In this document: positions 46,021-54,019 of the stretch, piece after piece
Numbering within the stretch: the stretch's first letter is position 1
Layout of the letters: each line of letters opens with the position of its first letter
Source: Nocardioides agri
Lineage (GTDB): Bacteria; Actinomycetota; Actinomycetes; Propionibacteriales; Nocardioidaceae
Assembly: GCF_013778305.1 (NCBI RefSeq)
Contig: NZ_JACEIC010000002.1
Coordinates: 1,761,669 to 1,825,668, forward strand
Direction: 5' to 3'
DNA length: 64,000 nucleotides
The notes under the pieces: generated by a model
Told to the model about the DNA's origin: nothing
What the model saw: the letters and a program-made list of their open reading frames with translations, nothing else
The model's database searches: none
Translations under genes and position numbers: made by a program

Positions 46021-47177
46021 TGTCCGACAACGTCATGACCCGGGAGCGCCCGGACGTCGGCAGCTACGAGGACATCGTCGCGGCCGCCGTCCGGACCACC
46101 GGCATGAGCGACTTCGGCGACGGCGCCCACGAAGAGGGCCTGCGGGTCCTCGTCGAGGATCTGTCGTCCCCCGAGGCGGGGCTGACCCCGCGGGGCAACT
46201 ACTTCCAACGGTCCGAGGTGAAGTCGGCGCTGGTCGGCGTGCTGCTCACCCAGGCTCAGCTCACGGCCCACCCGGAGCACCGCGACGTGCCGATCGAGCG
46301 GCCGATCTTCCTGATGGGCCTGCCGCGCACCGGCACCACGGCGCTGCACCGCTACCTGCACGCGGACCCGAACGCGCAGGGCCTCGAGATGTGGCTGACC
46401 CAGTACCCGCAGCCGCGCCCGCCGCGCGAGACCTGGGAGTCGGACCCGATCTTCCAGGCCATGCAGCAGGCGTTCACCGCGCACCACGTCGAGAGCCCCG
46501 CGTTCATGGGGATCCACTACATGGATGCCACCACCGTCGAGGAGTGCTGGCGGCTGCTGCGCCAGACCGGGAAGTCCAACTCCTACGAGTCGTTGGCGAA
46601 CCTGCCCCGCTACACCGAGTGGCTCAAGCAGCAGGACTGGACCGACGCCTACGCGCGGCACCGGCAGAACCTCCAGCTGGTGGGGCTCAACGACCCCGAG
46701 AAGCGCTGGGTGCTCAAGAACCCCTCGCACATGACCGCGCTCGACGCGCTGATGACCGTCTACCCCGACGCCCTGATCGTCTACACCCACCGCGACCCGG
46801 TCACCTGCATCGCCTCGTCGTGCTCGCTGTCCGCCGAGACCACCGCGGGGCACAGCGACACCTACGTCGGCGGCGTGATCGGCCACACCCAGCTCGACCT
46901 GTGGTCCCGGGCGTTCCACGCCTTCCACGACGCGCGGCCGGCGTACGACCAGGACCAGTTCATCGACATCGCCTTCCAGGACCTGGTGGCCGACCCGCTC
47001 GGCGTGACCCGCCGGGTCTACGACCGGTTCGGGCTCGACTGGACGCCCGAGGCGCAGGCCGCGATCGAGGCGGTCGACCGGGAGTCCAAGCAGGGCAAGG
47101 CCAAGCCGTCGCACACCTACACGCTCAAGGACTACGGCCTCACCGAGGACCGGGTCCGCGCGGCGTTCGACCGTTAG
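46020..47177 (+). CDS. Sulfotransferase-family (Sulfotransfer_3) protein
   Basis: 385 residues. LMGLPRTGTTALHRYLHADP (about 98-117) is the 5'-phosphosulfate loop that holds PAPS, and IVYTHRDPVTCIASSCSLS the 3'-phosphate region. This large family is abundant in steroid- and lipid-degrading actinobacteria, mostly with unknown acceptors. A sulfotransferase inside a catabolic cluster could sulfate a hydroxyl as an activation or masking step, by inference. Confidence 0.8.
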   Translation: MSDNVMTRERPDVGSYEDIVAAAVRTTGMSDFGDGAHEEGLRVLVEDLSSPEAGLTPRGNYFQRSEVKSALVGVLLTQAQLTAHPEHRDVPIERPIFLMGLPRTGTTALHRYLHADPNAQGLEMWLTQYPQPRPPRETWESDPIFQAMQQAFTAHHVESPAFMGIHYMDATTVEECWRLLRQTGKSNSYESLANLPRYTEWLKQQDWTDAYARHRQNLQLVGLNDPEKRWVLKNPSHMTALDALMTVYPDALIVYTHRDPVTCIASSCSLSAETTAGHSDTYVGGVIGHTQLDLWSRAFHAFHDARPAYDQDQFIDIAFQDLVADPLGVTRRVYDRFGLDWTPEAQAAIEAVDRESKQGKAKPSHTYTLKDYGLTEDRVRAAFDR

Positions 47178-47184
47178 GACCGTC

Positions 47185-48261
47185 ATGGACAAGAAGCGCG
47201 TCGTCGTCTGGGGCACCGGCGTGGTCGGGTCGATGGTGATCGCGGAGATCGTCGACCACCCCGTGTTCGAGCTGGTCGGGGTCGGCGTGACGCGCAGCGA
47301 CCGGGCCGGCACGGACGTGGCCGAGCTGTGCGGACTCCCAGCCGCCACAGGCATCCTGGCCACCACGGACGTCGACGAGCTGATCGCGCTGCGGCCCGAC
47401 GCGCTGGTCCACTACGGCCCGACGGCGCAGTACGCCGACGACAACATCCGAGTGATCACGGCGTTCCTGCGCGCCGGCATCGACGTCTGCTCGACGGCGA
47501 TGACGCCGTGGGTGTGGCCGCACATGAGACAGAACCCCGGCAACTGGATCACCCCGGTCGAGGAGGCCTGCGCCGAGGGCGGCGCCTCATGCTTCACGAC
47601 CGGCATCGACCCCGGCTTCGCCAACGACCTCTTCCCGATGACGCTGATGGGCCTGTGCGGCCGCGTCGACTCGGTGCGCGCGTCGGAGCTGCTCGACTAC
47701 ACCGACTACGCGGGCGACTACGAGGACGAGATGGGCATCGGCCGGCCCCCGTCGTACACGCCCCTCCTCGAGATCCCGGACCTGCTGGTCATGGCGTGGG
47801 GCGCGACGGTGCCGATGATCGCGCACGCCGCCGGCATCGAGCTCGACGACATGACCACCACCTGGGAGAAGTGGGTGACGCCGACCGACCGCAAGACCGC
47901 CAAGGGCGTCATCGAGGCCGGCAACGTGGCGGCGATCCGCTTCACGATCAACGGCGTGTACGGCGGCCGCGAGGTCATCACGCTCGAGCACGTCAACCGG
48001 ATCGGTCTCGACGCCGCACCCGACTGGCCCTCCGGGTCGGGAGACGACGTCTACCGCGTCGACATCGTCGGCTCGCCGTCGATCAGCCAGGAGACGGCGT
48101 TCCGCTTCACCGACGGCTCCGGCCGCGCCCCGGCGGTGGCCGGCTGCCTGGCGACCGGGCTGCGCGCGCTCAACGCCGTCCCTGCCGTCAACGACCTGCC
48201 GCCCGGCTGGGTGACCGCACTCGACCTGCCGCTGGTGCCGGGGGTCGGGACGATCCGCTAG
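47185..48261 (+). CDS. DapB-like NAD(P)H-dependent oxidoreductase
   Basis: 358 residues. N-terminal Rossmann fold VVVWGTGVVGSMVIAEIVDH (5-24) and the dihydrodipicolinate-reductase-like arrangement. Actinobacterial members are annotated as NAD(P)H-dependent amine dehydrogenases or dihydrodipicolinate reductases; since lysine synthesis genes are absent here, a role in the cluster's own substrate is more likely. Seven bases after the sulfotransferase. A structured inverted repeat ends the cluster. Confidence 0.75.
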   Translation: MDKKRVVVWGTGVVGSMVIAEIVDHPVFELVGVGVTRSDRAGTDVAELCGLPAATGILATTDVDELIALRPDALVHYGPTAQYADDNIRVITAFLRAGIDVCSTAMTPWVWPHMRQNPGNWITPVEEACAEGGASCFTTGIDPGFANDLFPMTLMGLCGRVDSVRASELLDYTDYAGDYEDEMGIGRPPSYTPLLEIPDLLVMAWGATVPMIAHAAGIELDDMTTTWEKWVTPTDRKTAKGVIEAGNVAAIRFTINGVYGGREVITLEHVNRIGLDAAPDWPSGSGDDVYRVDIVGSPSISQETAFRFTDGSGRAPAVAGCLATGLRALNAVPAVNDLPPGWVTALDLPLVPGVGTIR

Positions 48262-48272
48262 GGCCCGCGGGA

Positions 48273-48360
48273 GTTTCATCAAGGGATGAGGGCGAACCCG
48301 CGCTTCCCACGACGAGTTCGCCGAGGGAACCGCGGCGCCACCGTCATCCCTTGATGAAAC
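48273..48360. terminator. Nested inverted repeat ending the 43-48 kb cluster
   Basis: Perfect 17-bp outer arms (48273-48289 and 48344-48360) separated by 54 bases; inside, GGCGAAC (48291-48297) pairs with GTTCGCC (48316-48322). It lies between convergent genes and probably terminates both ways. Confidence 0.6.
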
Positions 48361-48414
48361 GCCACCACGTCCACCACGCCGGCCACGCCGCCACGCCCGC
48401 GCCCGCCACACCAG

Positions 48415-49350
48415 CTACGCCGACACCAGCCGGTGCTCCCGCGGGCTGACGCCGTGCTCGCGCTTGAACGCCGCGCTGAGCGCGAACGGCGTGGAGTAGC
48501 CGACCTGGCGCGCGACGGTGGCGAGCGTCGCCGTCGGGTCGCGCAGCAGGTCGGCGGCGAGCGCGAGGCGCCAACCGGTGAGGAACGTCATCGGCGGCTC
48601 GCCGACGACGTCGGTGAAGCGGCGGGCGAACGCCGCGCGGGACACCCCGGCGGCAGCGGCGAGCGACGCCACGGTCCACGGGTGGTCGGGGTGGTGCTGC
48701 ATCAGCCGGAGCGTGGGGCCGACGACGGGGTCGGACTGGCCGACGTACCAGGCGGGCGGGTCGGCGTCGGGCCGGGCGAACCAGGACCGGAGGACGGCGA
48801 TGAGCAGCAGGTCGAGGAGCCGGTCGAGCACGGCGTCCTGGCCGGGGTCGTCCTTGACGATCTCGTCGGCCAGCAGCGGGAGCAGCGGCGAGCCGAGCTC
48901 CGCCTCCGACAGCACGACGAAGCGCGGGAGCGCCCGCAGCAGCCGCCGGCTGACCTCGCCCTCGAGCGCGTAGGCGCCGGTCAGCATCACCGTCGAGCCG
49001 GTGGCGCTGTTGCCCCAGCTGCGCACGCCCTGGTGCATCGCCTCGGCCAGCGGCCGGCCGTCCGGCGTGGTGCAGTGCTGTCCCGGGTGGATGACGGCCT
49101 GCACCGGGGTCGCCGGCTCGTCGGCGATCGTCCAGTGGTCGGTGCCGACGGTGACCAGAACGTCGCCCGGTCCGAGCCGGAACGGCGGGCCGTCGTCGGG
49201 CACGGCCCACATCTCGCCGCGCACCACGGCCGTGAGCGTCAGCGGCGACTCGTCCTGCAGCCGGACCGACCAGGGCGGGTCCATCAGGCAGCGGAGGAGG
49301 AACGCGCCCCGCGCCCGCGGGCCGTCGAGCAGCGCCGCCAGTCCGTCCAT
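48415..49350 (-). CDS. AraC-family transcriptional regulator
   Basis: 311 residues. Cupin-like N-terminal sensor (about 1-120, LRLGPGDVLVT-type strands; AraC-binding-like_6 style) and a C-terminal double HTH: WTVASLAAAAGVSRAAFARR and LATVARQVGYSTPFALSAAF. The ligand is unknown. TACGCT seven bases before the ATG suggests leaderless expression. The divergent DUF1772 gene is the probable target. Confidence 0.85.
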   Translation of the reverse strand: MDGLAALLDGPRARGAFLLRCLMDPPWSVRLQDESPLTLTAVVRGEMWAVPDDGPPFRLGPGDVLVTVGTDHWTIADEPATPVQAVIHPGQHCTTPDGRPLAEAMHQGVRSWGNSATGSTVMLTGAYALEGEVSRRLLRALPRFVVLSEAELGSPLLPLLADEIVKDDPGQDAVLDRLLDLLLIAVLRSWFARPDADPPAWYVGQSDPVVGPTLRLMQHHPDHPWTVASLAAAAGVSRAAFARRFTDVVGEPPMTFLTGWRLALAADLLRDPTATLATVARQVGYSTPFALSAAFKREHGVSPREHRLVSA

Positions 49351-49410
49351 GACCGGAAGCGTAGGCCTGGACGCTCGCGTATGGAAGTGCGCGTTCTCGC
49401 CATGGATCGT

Positions 49411-49424
49411 CTCGCCGCGGCGAG
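49411..49424. promoter_or_regulatory. Palindrome between AraC and DUF1772 genes
   Basis: CTCGCCGCGGCGAG is a perfect 14-bp palindrome 13 bases before the DUF1772 start. Candidate operator, although GC-rich palindromes arise easily here. Confidence 0.3.
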
Positions 49425-49437
49425 GTGGGATGGGGGC

Positions 49438-49893
49438 ATGACCGCGATCCTCGAGACCCTGCGCAGCCCCGTCCTGCTCGCCGCCACCGTCGCGGCCGGC
49501 CTCCAGGCCGGCACCTACTACACCTGGGCCTGCGGCGTGATGCCCGGTCTGGCCGAGGTCGACGACCGCACGTTCACCTCCACCATGACGCAGGTCAACG
49601 TGGCGATCGTGAACCCCGTCTTCATGCTGACCTTCCTCGGCGCGCCGGCCCTCGCCGCGGCCGCCGTCGCCACCACCACGGGCGGCGCGCGGGGGTGGGC
49701 GATCGCCGGGCTGGTGCTCGCGTTGGGGACCGTCGCCGTCACCGCGGCCGGCAACGTGCCGCTGAACGACGCGCTGGCAGCCGGCGGCTCCCGAGCGGAC
49801 TTCGAGACCGCCTGGGTGCGGTGGAACGTCGTCCGCACGCTCACCTCGACCGGCGCGCTCGCAGCACTCGCGTGGGCGGCCATCCGCTCCTGA
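49438..49893 (+). CDS. DUF1772 (anthrone-oxygenase-like) membrane protein
   Basis: 151 residues, four membrane helices. LQAGTYYTWACGVMPGLAEV and the extracellular NVPLNDALAAGG loop followed by FETAWVRWNVVRT are hallmarks of DUF1772. Some fungal members oxidise anthrones; the bacterial role is unknown. Paired with a divergent AraC-type regulator, a layout seen for this family. Confidence 0.78.
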   Translation: MTAILETLRSPVLLAATVAAGLQAGTYYTWACGVMPGLAEVDDRTFTSTMTQVNVAIVNPVFMLTFLGAPALAAAAVATTTGGARGWAIAGLVLALGTVAVTAAGNVPLNDALAAGGSRADFETAWVRWNVVRTLTSTGALAALAWAAIRS

Positions 49894-49929
49894 GGGTTGG
49901 AGCCGGAGCGTCGCGGGTATCGGTTGCGG

Positions 49930-51399
49930 GTGCGCCCCCGCCTCATCGTGCTGCTCGCCCTGCTCGGCGCACTGCTCGCGGTCGGCGGGCCTGCCGTGGC
50001 CGACGCCGACGGCGAGCCGCAGGTCGTGCGGGTGGGGACGGAGGGCGTGTACCCGCCGTTCACCTACCGCGACCCGGACACCAACGAGCTGACCGGCTTC
50101 GACGTCGAGGTGATGCGGGCGATCGGCGACGAGGCCGGCTGGGACCTCCGGTTCGTGGAGGCGCCGTTCGACTCGCTCTTCCCCGCCCTCGACTCCGACC
50201 GCATCGACGTCATCGCCAACCAGGTGACGATCACCGGCGAGCGCGAGGCGCGCTACCTGTTCAGCACGCCGTACACCTACTCCCACGGTGTCATCGTCAC
50301 CGCCAAGGACACCGACGACATCACGTCGCTCGACGACCTGAAGGGCCGGACGACGGCGCAGACCGCCAGCAGCAACTGGGCGCAGGTCGCCAAGGACGCA
50401 GGCGCGAAGGTGCAGTACGTCCAGGACTTCGGCCCCGGGGTCGAGCTCGTCGTCCAGGGCCGGGTCGACGCGATCGTCAACGACAACATCGCGGTGCTCG
50501 ACTACCTGGCCACGTCCGGCAACGACCAGGTCAAGATCGCCGGCGACGCCGGCGACGAGGTCCTCGAGCAGGCGCTGACCTTCCGGCAGAGCGATCCGGA
50601 CCTCCAGCAGGAGGCCGACGACGCCATCGCGACGCTCACCGAGGACGGGACGCTCGCCGAGATCTCGGAGAAGTACTTCGGCGCCGACGTCACGGTGCAG
50701 GGCGGCGCCGAGGACGTCGACGTCGACGCCTCCGACTCGCGCACGACGTGGGAGGTCGTCAAGGACACGGCCTGGCCGATGTTCGTCGGGCTGGTGAAGG
50801 GCAACATCCCGCTCACGATCTGCAGCTTCGTGATCGGCATGGTGCTCGCGATCGCGGCGGCGCTCGCGCGGCTCTCGTCGCTCCGGGTCCTCGGCTGGAT
50901 CGCCCGCGCGTACGTATCGGTCATCCGCGGCACGCCACTGCTGGTCCAGCTGTTCATCGTCTTCTACGGCCTGCCCCAGATCGGCATCGACCTCGACCCC
51001 TACCCGGCGGCGATCGCCGCGCTGAGCCTCAACGTGGGCGGGTACGCCGCCGAGGTGGTGCGGGCCGCCATCCTCTCGGTGCCCCGCGGCCAGCAGGAGG
51101 CCGCGACCGTGATCGGCATGGACTACTGGCAGTCGATGCGGCGCATCGTGCTGCCGCAGGCGGCGCGCATTGCCGTACCGCCGCTGGGCAACACACTGCT
51201 GTCGCTGATCAAGGACACGGCTCTCGCGTCGCTCGTGCTCGTGCCCGAACTCTTCCGGGAGGCTCAGGTCACCGCGGCGGCCACGACCGAGTACCTGCCG
51301 CTCTACACGATGGCCGCCCTCTACTTCTGGGTCGTCTGCTACCTCGTCAGCCTGGCGCAGGGTCCTCTCGAACGTCGACTGAGCAGGTACGCGACATGA
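49930..51399 (+). CDS. Amino-acid ABC transporter, fused substrate-binding protein and permease
   Basis: About 489 residues. Signal peptide (LIVLLALLGALLAVGGPAVA); solute-binding domain (about 30-255) with VGTEGVYPPFTYRDPDTNEL and TGFDVEVMRAIGDEAG, of the polar amino-acid/GlnH type; then a HisM/GlnP-type permease domain (about 285-480) with PLTICSFVIGMVLAIAAALA and the ATPase-contact loop GMDYWQSMRRIVLPQAARIA. Covalent SBP-permease fusion anchors the binding domain on the outer face. GTG start is tentative; upstream TTGs at 49897 and 49924 are possible. ATGA overlap with the ATPase. Confidence 0.85.
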   Translation: MRPRLIVLLALLGALLAVGGPAVADADGEPQVVRVGTEGVYPPFTYRDPDTNELTGFDVEVMRAIGDEAGWDLRFVEAPFDSLFPALDSDRIDVIANQVTITGEREARYLFSTPYTYSHGVIVTAKDTDDITSLDDLKGRTTAQTASSNWAQVAKDAGAKVQYVQDFGPGVELVVQGRVDAIVNDNIAVLDYLATSGNDQVKIAGDAGDEVLEQALTFRQSDPDLQQEADDAIATLTEDGTLAEISEKYFGADVTVQGGAEDVDVDASDSRTTWEVVKDTAWPMFVGLVKGNIPLTICSFVIGMVLAIAAALARLSSLRVLGWIARAYVSVIRGTPLLVQLFIVFYGLPQIGIDLDPYPAAIAALSLNVGGYAAEVVRAAILSVPRGQQEAATVIGMDYWQSMRRIVLPQAARIAVPPLGNTLLSLIKDTALASLVLVPELFREAQVTAAATTEYLPLYTMAALYFWVVCYLVSLAQGPLERRLSRYAT

Positions 51400-52145
51400 C
51401 CGACCTGATCGAGGTCCGTGGACTGGAGAAGTCCTTCGGCGACCACCACGTGCTGCGCGGGGTCGACTTCAGCGCCGAGTCCGGCACCGTGACCGCGCTG
51501 CTCGGTCCCTCCGGCTCGGGCAAGACGACGGTGCTGCGCTCGATGAACGTCCTCGAGATGCCGGACGCCGGGGTCGTGCGTATCGGCGAGGCCTCCATCG
51601 ACTTCGCGACCCGGCCGGACCGCCGAGCGGTCAAGGCGCTCCGCGCGCGCAGCGGGATGGTCTTCCAGGCCCACAACCTGTTCCCGCACAAGACCGTGCT
51701 CGGCAACCTCATCGAGGGTCCGGTGCAGGTGCAGGGGCGCCCCACCGACGAGGCCGTCGCCGACGCGCGCTCCCTCCTCGAGCAGGTCGGCCTCGCCGGC
51801 CGCGAGGACGCCTACCCCGCCCAGCTCTCCGGTGGTCAGCAGCAGCGCGTGGGCATCGCCCGCGCCCTGGCCCTTCGGCCCGAGGTGCTCCTGCTCGACG
51901 AGCCCACCTCCGCCCTCGACCCCGAGCTGGTCGGCGAGGTGCTCGCCGTCATCCGCGACCTGGCCGCCGAGAACTGGACGCTCGTGATCGTCACCCACGA
52001 GGTCCGCTTCGCCCGCGACGTCGCCGACCAGGTGCTGTTCCTCGACGAGGGCGTCGTCGCCGAGCGCGGCGGCCCGGAGGTGCTCACCGATCCGCGCGAG
52101 GAGCGGACCCAGCGGTTCCTGGCCCGGGTGCTCGAGGCGGGCTGA
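51396..52145 (+). CDS. Amino-acid ABC transporter ATP-binding protein
   Basis: 249 residues. Walker A LLGPSGSGKTTVLRS (about 33-47), Q-loop FQAHNLFPHKTVLGN, signature LSGGQQQRVGIARALA, Walker B VLLLDEPTSALDPE and H-loop VTHEVRFA: the complete GlnQ/HisP-type ATPase. Drives the fused permease upstream, with which it is coupled by ATGA. Importer for polar amino acids; the exact one is unknown. Confidence 0.92.
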   Translation: MTDLIEVRGLEKSFGDHHVLRGVDFSAESGTVTALLGPSGSGKTTVLRSMNVLEMPDAGVVRIGEASIDFATRPDRRAVKALRARSGMVFQAHNLFPHKTVLGNLIEGPVQVQGRPTDEAVADARSLLEQVGLAGREDAYPAQLSGGQQQRVGIARALALRPEVLLLDEPTSALDPELVGEVLAVIRDLAAENWTLVIVTHEVRFARDVADQVLFLDEGVVAERGGPEVLTDPREERTQRFLARVLEAG

Positions 52146-52167
52146 GGAGGCGCTCCGCCCGGAGAGG

Positions 52168-52842
52168 CTACGTCGGCGACGTCTGCGATGCCGCCCCGGC
52201 CGCGAGGAGCGTCCGGCACAGGAGGTCGCCGAGCAGGTCGCCGTACTGCGCAGGCGTGTGGCCCCTGGAGGTGATCAGGGTGAACCACTCGGGGCTGTTG
52301 AGGGACCAGATCAGGTCGGCGACCAGCTCGTCGCCGAGGTCGTCGCGCAGCTCGCCGGTGCCTCGCAGGTCGGCGGCGAGCAGGCGCATGTTGGTGGCCC
52401 GGCGCTCCGCGATCTGCTCGTACTGCTCGGCGCACGCGGGGTCGGAGGCGCCGGCCTCGCGCAGTGCGGACATGATCGGCACCGTGCCTGGGAGCAGCCG
52501 CCCCATCGCGGCCGCGTAGGTGCGCAGCTTGGCCGCAGCGGTGGGTGCGGCCCGGACCGCCCGGACGTAGTCGCGCTCCTCGGCCTCGACGGGAGCCGGT
52601 CCTTCGGCCAGCACCATGTCGTGGACGGCCAGGAGCAGCTGCGGCTTGCGGCCGACCGTCGCGTAGACGGTGTCGACGGCGACCTGCGCGCGGTCGGCCA
52701 CCGCCTGGACGGAGGTCGCTGCGTAACCACCCGCGGCGAACAGCTCACGCGCCGCGGCCAGGACACCCAACCGGGTCTGCTCGGCCGCAGCCCGCCGGCG
52801 GGACGCATCGTAGGTCCGTCGACGCTTGACCGGCTCCGTCAC
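52168..52842 (-). CDS. TetR-family transcriptional regulator
   Basis: 224 residues. N-terminal HTH: TRLGVLAAARELFAAGGYAA and TSVQAVADRAQVAVDTVYAT. Variable ligand domain. GTG start with TAAGGT seven bases upstream. It diverges from a cupin gene, and inverted repeats lie between the two, so it probably controls the cupin and itself. Confidence 0.85.
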   Translation of the reverse strand: MTEPVKRRRTYDASRRRAAAEQTRLGVLAAARELFAAGGYAATSVQAVADRAQVAVDTVYATVGRKPQLLLAVHDMVLAEGPAPVEAEERDYVRAVRAAPTAAAKLRTYAAAMGRLLPGTVPIMSALREAGASDPACAEQYEQIAERRATNMRLLAADLRGTGELRDDLGDELVADLIWSLNSPEWFTLITSRGHTPAQYGDLLGDLLCRTLLAAGAASQTSPT

Positions 52843-52860
52843 AGTGCCTACCTTATTAGT

Positions 52861-52881
52861 CCGAAGTGAATTCGGTCGAAT
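52861..52881. promoter_or_regulatory. Overlapping inverted repeats, TetR/cupin intergenic
   Basis: CCGAA-N5-TTCGG (52861-52875) overlaps ATTCG-N2-CGAAT (52870-52881). Both lie between the TetR start and the cupin ribosome site GGAGG. Confidence 0.45.
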
Positions 52882-52898
52882 ATCGGAGGCGGCGAGCC

Positions 52899-53387
52899 AT
52901 GGACGAGCAGCTGGTGGTGCGTGAGCCGGGAGCCGGGCGAGCGACGTGGGCGATGCAGTCGCTGTTCGAGCACCTCCTCGAGCCCGGGCAGAGCGCACGG
53001 CTCGGCGTGGCGCTGGTGACCCAGCCACCCGGCGTGGCCACGCCGACGCACCGGCACACCCAGGAGGCCGAGGCGTTCTACGTGCTGGAGGGCCGGCTGT
53101 CCTACCGCGCCGGCGAGGACACCTTCGACCTCTACGACGGCTGCTTCATCCACCTTCCCCAGGGCGTCCCCCACGCGTTCCGGATCCGGGGCGACCGGCC
53201 CGCCCGGCTCCTCGCCCTCACGACGCCGGCCGGGCTGCTGCACCTCTACGACGAGGTCGGCATCCCGGCGACCGAGCACCGACTCCCGGGCCCGGACGGC
53301 CTGGCCCCGGAGGTCGAGATCCCCCGGTGGATGGAGGTCGGCCCACGCTACGGGCTCGAGGTCGTCGGCCCACCCATCCCGGAGTAG
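52899..53387 (+). CDS. Cupin-domain protein
   Basis: 162 residues, one cupin barrel. Metal-binding motif 1 is TPTHRHTQEAEAFYVLEGRL (about 50-69, two His and Glu) and motif 2 LPQGVPHAFRIRGD. The quercetin-dioxygenase-like group uses iron, manganese or nickel; the substrate is unknown. GGAGG 10 bases before the ATG. Controlled by the divergent TetR, by position. Confidence 0.82.
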   Translation: MDEQLVVREPGAGRATWAMQSLFEHLLEPGQSARLGVALVTQPPGVATPTHRHTQEAEAFYVLEGRLSYRAGEDTFDLYDGCFIHLPQGVPHAFRIRGDRPARLLALTTPAGLLHLYDEVGIPATEHRLPGPDGLAPEVEIPRWMEVGPRYGLEVVGPPIPE

Positions 53388-53407
53388 CCGGAGGCCGGGC
53401 CGCGGAC

Positions 53408-53908
53408 TCAGGCGAGGGGGACCTCCACCCGCGTCGCGTTCCCGAGGAGGAAGGCCGATCGGATCCGGGCGATGTAGAGGCGTGGCACCGACGGCTCCTC
53501 CACCTGGGCGCGCGTCCAGGTCCCACCGCCGGCCGCCACCGACGCGGCAGAGAACGCGGCGGCCGCGTCGTCCAGCAGCGCGGACGGGACGAGCTCGGCG
53601 TGTGCGGCGAACTGGAGGCCGTCCCCGGTGCCCGCAGGCTGGGCGCTGTTGAAGATGCTGATGCCGACCTCGGGCCGCTGGGTGAGGTTGCGCGAGTGCA
53701 GCGCCTCGGGCCTGGACAGCCAGACGAGCTCGACGGCGAGTCGTGTCGACGACCGGGACCGCTGCCAGGCGGTGTACCAGACGGTCGTGGACCAGGGCCG
53801 GCCACTCGCGTCTGCGGTCGCCAGGGTGAGGTACTGGTTCTCCTCGAGCAGTGCGTGTGCCCGCGCCACCAGGTCGTCCATCCGAGGATCGTCACACGCG
53901 GACGACAT
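53408..53908 (-). CDS. Pyridoxamine-5'-phosphate-oxidase-fold flavin-binding protein
   Basis: 166 residues. Split-barrel pattern: LLEENQYLTLATADASGRPW, TVWYTAWQ, ALHSRNLTQRPEVGISIFNS. Members bind FMN, F420 or heme; the substrate is unknown. The ATG at 53908 is favoured by GGGAGG seven bases upstream over the ATG at 53881. Its leader runs into a permease relic. Confidence 0.75.
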   Translation of the reverse strand: MSSACDDPRMDDLVARAHALLEENQYLTLATADASGRPWSTTVWYTAWQRSRSSTRLAVELVWLSRPEALHSRNLTQRPEVGISIFNSAQPAGTGDGLQFAAHAELVPSALLDDAAAAFSAASVAAGGGTWTRAQVEEPSVPRLYIARIRSAFLLGNATRVEVPLA

Positions 53909-53928
53909 CTCACGCCTCCCCCGGTCCG

Positions 53929-54016
53929 GGAGGAGACCCAGACCGCTGACCCGGCGAACACCCCGGCTTGCTCCAGCAGGGCGACGATGCCGGCGCCGAC
54001 CATCGCGCCGAGGCGG
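53929..54016 (-). pseudogene. Relic of an APC-family amino-acid permease (first TM segment)
   Basis: Minus-strand translation gives PRLGAMVGAGIVALL followed by EQAGVFAGSAVWVS. This is the GaMVGAGIFaLLG-x-AGxVAGSAVWxSF signature of the first transmembrane region of APC permeases. No more of the protein follows: the frame passes into the leader of the flavin-binding protein and upstream meets the MFS stop. About 29 codons remain, a deletion scar. Confidence 0.5.
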
Positions 54017-54019
54017 GGC

